The position numbers were made by a program, and so were the translations under genes. A stretch of DNA of 5,307 nucleotides from an uncultured Saprospiraceae bacterium. Its GTDB lineage: Bacteria; Bacteroidota; Bacteroidia; Chitinophagales; Saprospiraceae. The stretch covers positions 1 through 5,307 of the forward strand of contig CALMIT010000008.1 of the NCBI GenBank assembly GCA_937864255.1, given 5' to 3'. This document shows, piece by piece, positions 4,367 to 5,307 of this stretch (position 1 is its first letter; every line of letters starts with the position of its first letter). Under the pieces are notes generated by a model. That model saw only the letters and a program-made list of their open reading frames with translations. It was not told where the DNA came from and did no database searches.

Positions 4367-5307
4367 ATGAAGCAACTATTCGAGGCATTCGGCGGACTCA
4401 AAGTACTGATAGCGGGCGACGTGATGGTGGATCGCTACCTCAGCGGCTCCGTGTCGCGCATATCGCCCGTGCCGGTGGTTCAACTGGCTAAGGTGGAAAA
4501 CCGCCTCGGCGGGGCAGCCAATGTCGCGCTCAATGTAAATGCGCTCGGCGCGCAGCCATTTTTGCTCAGCACCCTGGGCGCGGATGAAGCGGGCGCGGTA
4601 TTCGACCGGCTGCTGCCGGAGCACGGACTGCGCACCGACGGCATCCTGTGCTCCCGCGAAAGAAAAACCACCGTGAAAACGCGCATCCTGGCAGCCAGCC
4701 AGCAGTTGCTCCGCGTGGACAGCGAAGACAGCCACGACCTCAGCGCCGCCGAAGCGGGGGCGCTGCTCGACCGCTTCCGCAGCCTGCTCGATGCCCACGA
4801 AATCAAAGTCATTCTCCTGCAAGATTACAATAAAGGCGTACTGTCGGCGGGCGTGATCGCCGATATGCTGGGGGAAGCGCAGCGGCGCGGCATCCCCGTC
4901 GCCGGTGATCCGAAGCGCCAAAATTTTTGGGCTTACCAGGGCGTCTCCCTTTTCAAACCCAACCTCAAAGAAGTCCGCGACAGCGTACCTTTCGCCGTGG
5001 AGCCGACGCTGGCATCGCTGCGGCAGACCTCCGCCTACCTGCGCGAGCGACTGAACAACCGCATCACGTTTATCACACTTTCCGACAAGGGCATTTTTTA
5101 CGACGACGGCCCGGAGGCAGCCATCCTGCCCACGCAGCCGCGCAGCATCGCCGACGTGAGCGGCGCGGGCGACACCGTGATCAGCGTGGCGGCGCTGGGT
5201 CTGGCGCTCGGATTGCCGCTGCACGACATCGCGCTTTTGTCCAACCTCGCCGGCGGGCAGGTCTGCGAAAAAGTGGGCGTGGCGCCCGTGGACATCGCGC
5301 AGTTGAA
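4367..5307 (+). CDS. rfaE1: D-glycero-beta-D-manno-heptose-7-phosphate kinase, 3' end cut by the window
   Basis: This PfkB/ribokinase-family sugar kinase phosphorylates heptose 7-phosphate at C1, a step of ADP-heptose synthesis for the LPS inner core; it is cytoplasmic. The frame from ATG 4367 stays open to the window end (313 complete codons); an in-frame TAA at 4331 bounds the start. Motifs in order: AGDVMVDRY (16-24), SRISPVPVV (30-38), GGAANVALN (48-56, sugar-binding signature), LQDYNKGVL, GDPKRQNF, SLFKPNLKE, and DVSGAGDTV, where D269 of GAGD is the catalytic base. About 15-35 C-terminal residues are probably missing, so whether a cytidylyltransferase domain follows (bifunctional HldE) cannot be seen; Bacteroidota versions I recall are kinase-only. 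One oddity is that the usual SPEAPVPV segment reads SPVPV, three residues shorter. No Shine-Dalgarno is seen. Its G/C-rich composition contrasts with the preceding module. Confidence 0.92.
   Translation, partial: MKQLFEAFGGLKVLIAGDVMVDRYLSGSVSRISPVPVVQLAKVENRLGGAANVALNVNALGAQPFLLSTLGADEAGAVFDRLLPEHGLRTDGILCSRERKTTVKTRILAASQQLLRVDSEDSHDLSAAEAGALLDRFRSLLDAHEIKVILLQDYNKGVLSAGVIADMLGEAQRRGIPVAGDPKRQNFWAYQGVSLFKPNLKEVRDSVPFAVEPTLASLRQTSAYLRERLNNRITFITLSDKGIFYDDGPEAAILPTQPRSIADVSGAGDTVISVAALGLALGLPLHDIALLSNLAGGQVCEKVGVAPVDIAQL

Noticed and set aside
4050..4388. Minus-strand frame of 112 codons over the inverted repeat
   Set aside because: The translation is made of the repeat words (RCRMFRCQIDRC-type pattern) and has no support as a protein.
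4376..5224. Long open frame (282 codons) on the minus strand
   Set aside because: It is antisense to the clear rfaE1 coding sequence. Its translation has no recognisable motifs, and it is open only because G/C-rich codons leave few stops on the opposite strand.

Overview
The window looks like a chromosomal segment from a member of the Bacteroidota, probably Saprospiria-like. The sequence grounds for this are exact matches to the Bacteroidota -7 promoter motif TAnnTTTG ahead of two genes, starts without a Shine-Dalgarno, a heptose-7-phosphate kinase whose C-terminal wording (DVSGAGDTVISVAAL, LSNLAGGQVCEKVGV) fits the stand-alone Bacteroidota enzyme, and intergenic repeats of the 'GGCTAAAGCC / CCCCGAC..GTCGGGG' and 'GATGTGAGAT / GTCTGGCATCT' types. 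The class-level placement is inference from memory.

Layout. Positions 1-433 hold two close + strand genes: the nearly complete 3' part of an ABM-fold (IsdG/HmoA-like) monooxygenase and, 4 nt later, a 35-residue membrane microprotein. Positions 434-598 are intergenic, with a near-perfect hairpin and a promoter-like box. Positions 599-3905 hold a tightly coupled two-gene module (11-bp overlap): a 451-residue P-loop ATPase with STAND/Orc-like features, then a 653-residue protein made of a Walker-A-less ATPase-like N-terminal domain and an array of near-identical 48-residue TPR-type repeats. Positions 3906-4366 are non-coding and repeat-rich: a composite palindromic repeat, a promoter-like box, and a long imperfect inverted repeat enclosing a purine-only-like tract. 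From 4367 to the window end runs rfaE1/hldA, the heptose-7-phosphate kinase of ADP-heptose and LPS-core synthesis, cut by the window edge.

The two-gene module is the most interesting part. It is AT-richer than its neighbours (hand count: 19 of 60 G/C at 1201-1260 against 40 of 60 at 4501-4560 and 33 of 60 at 181-240), and the intergenic repeats on its two sides share an 11-bp word. Its TPR array contains a 220-bp block present twice without a mismatch, so it is expanding or being homogenised now. ATPase plus degenerate ATPase plus fast-changing superhelical repeats is the architecture expected of a regulated sensing or conflict (defence-type) system. No toxic effector domain is recognisable, so that function remains a hypothesis.
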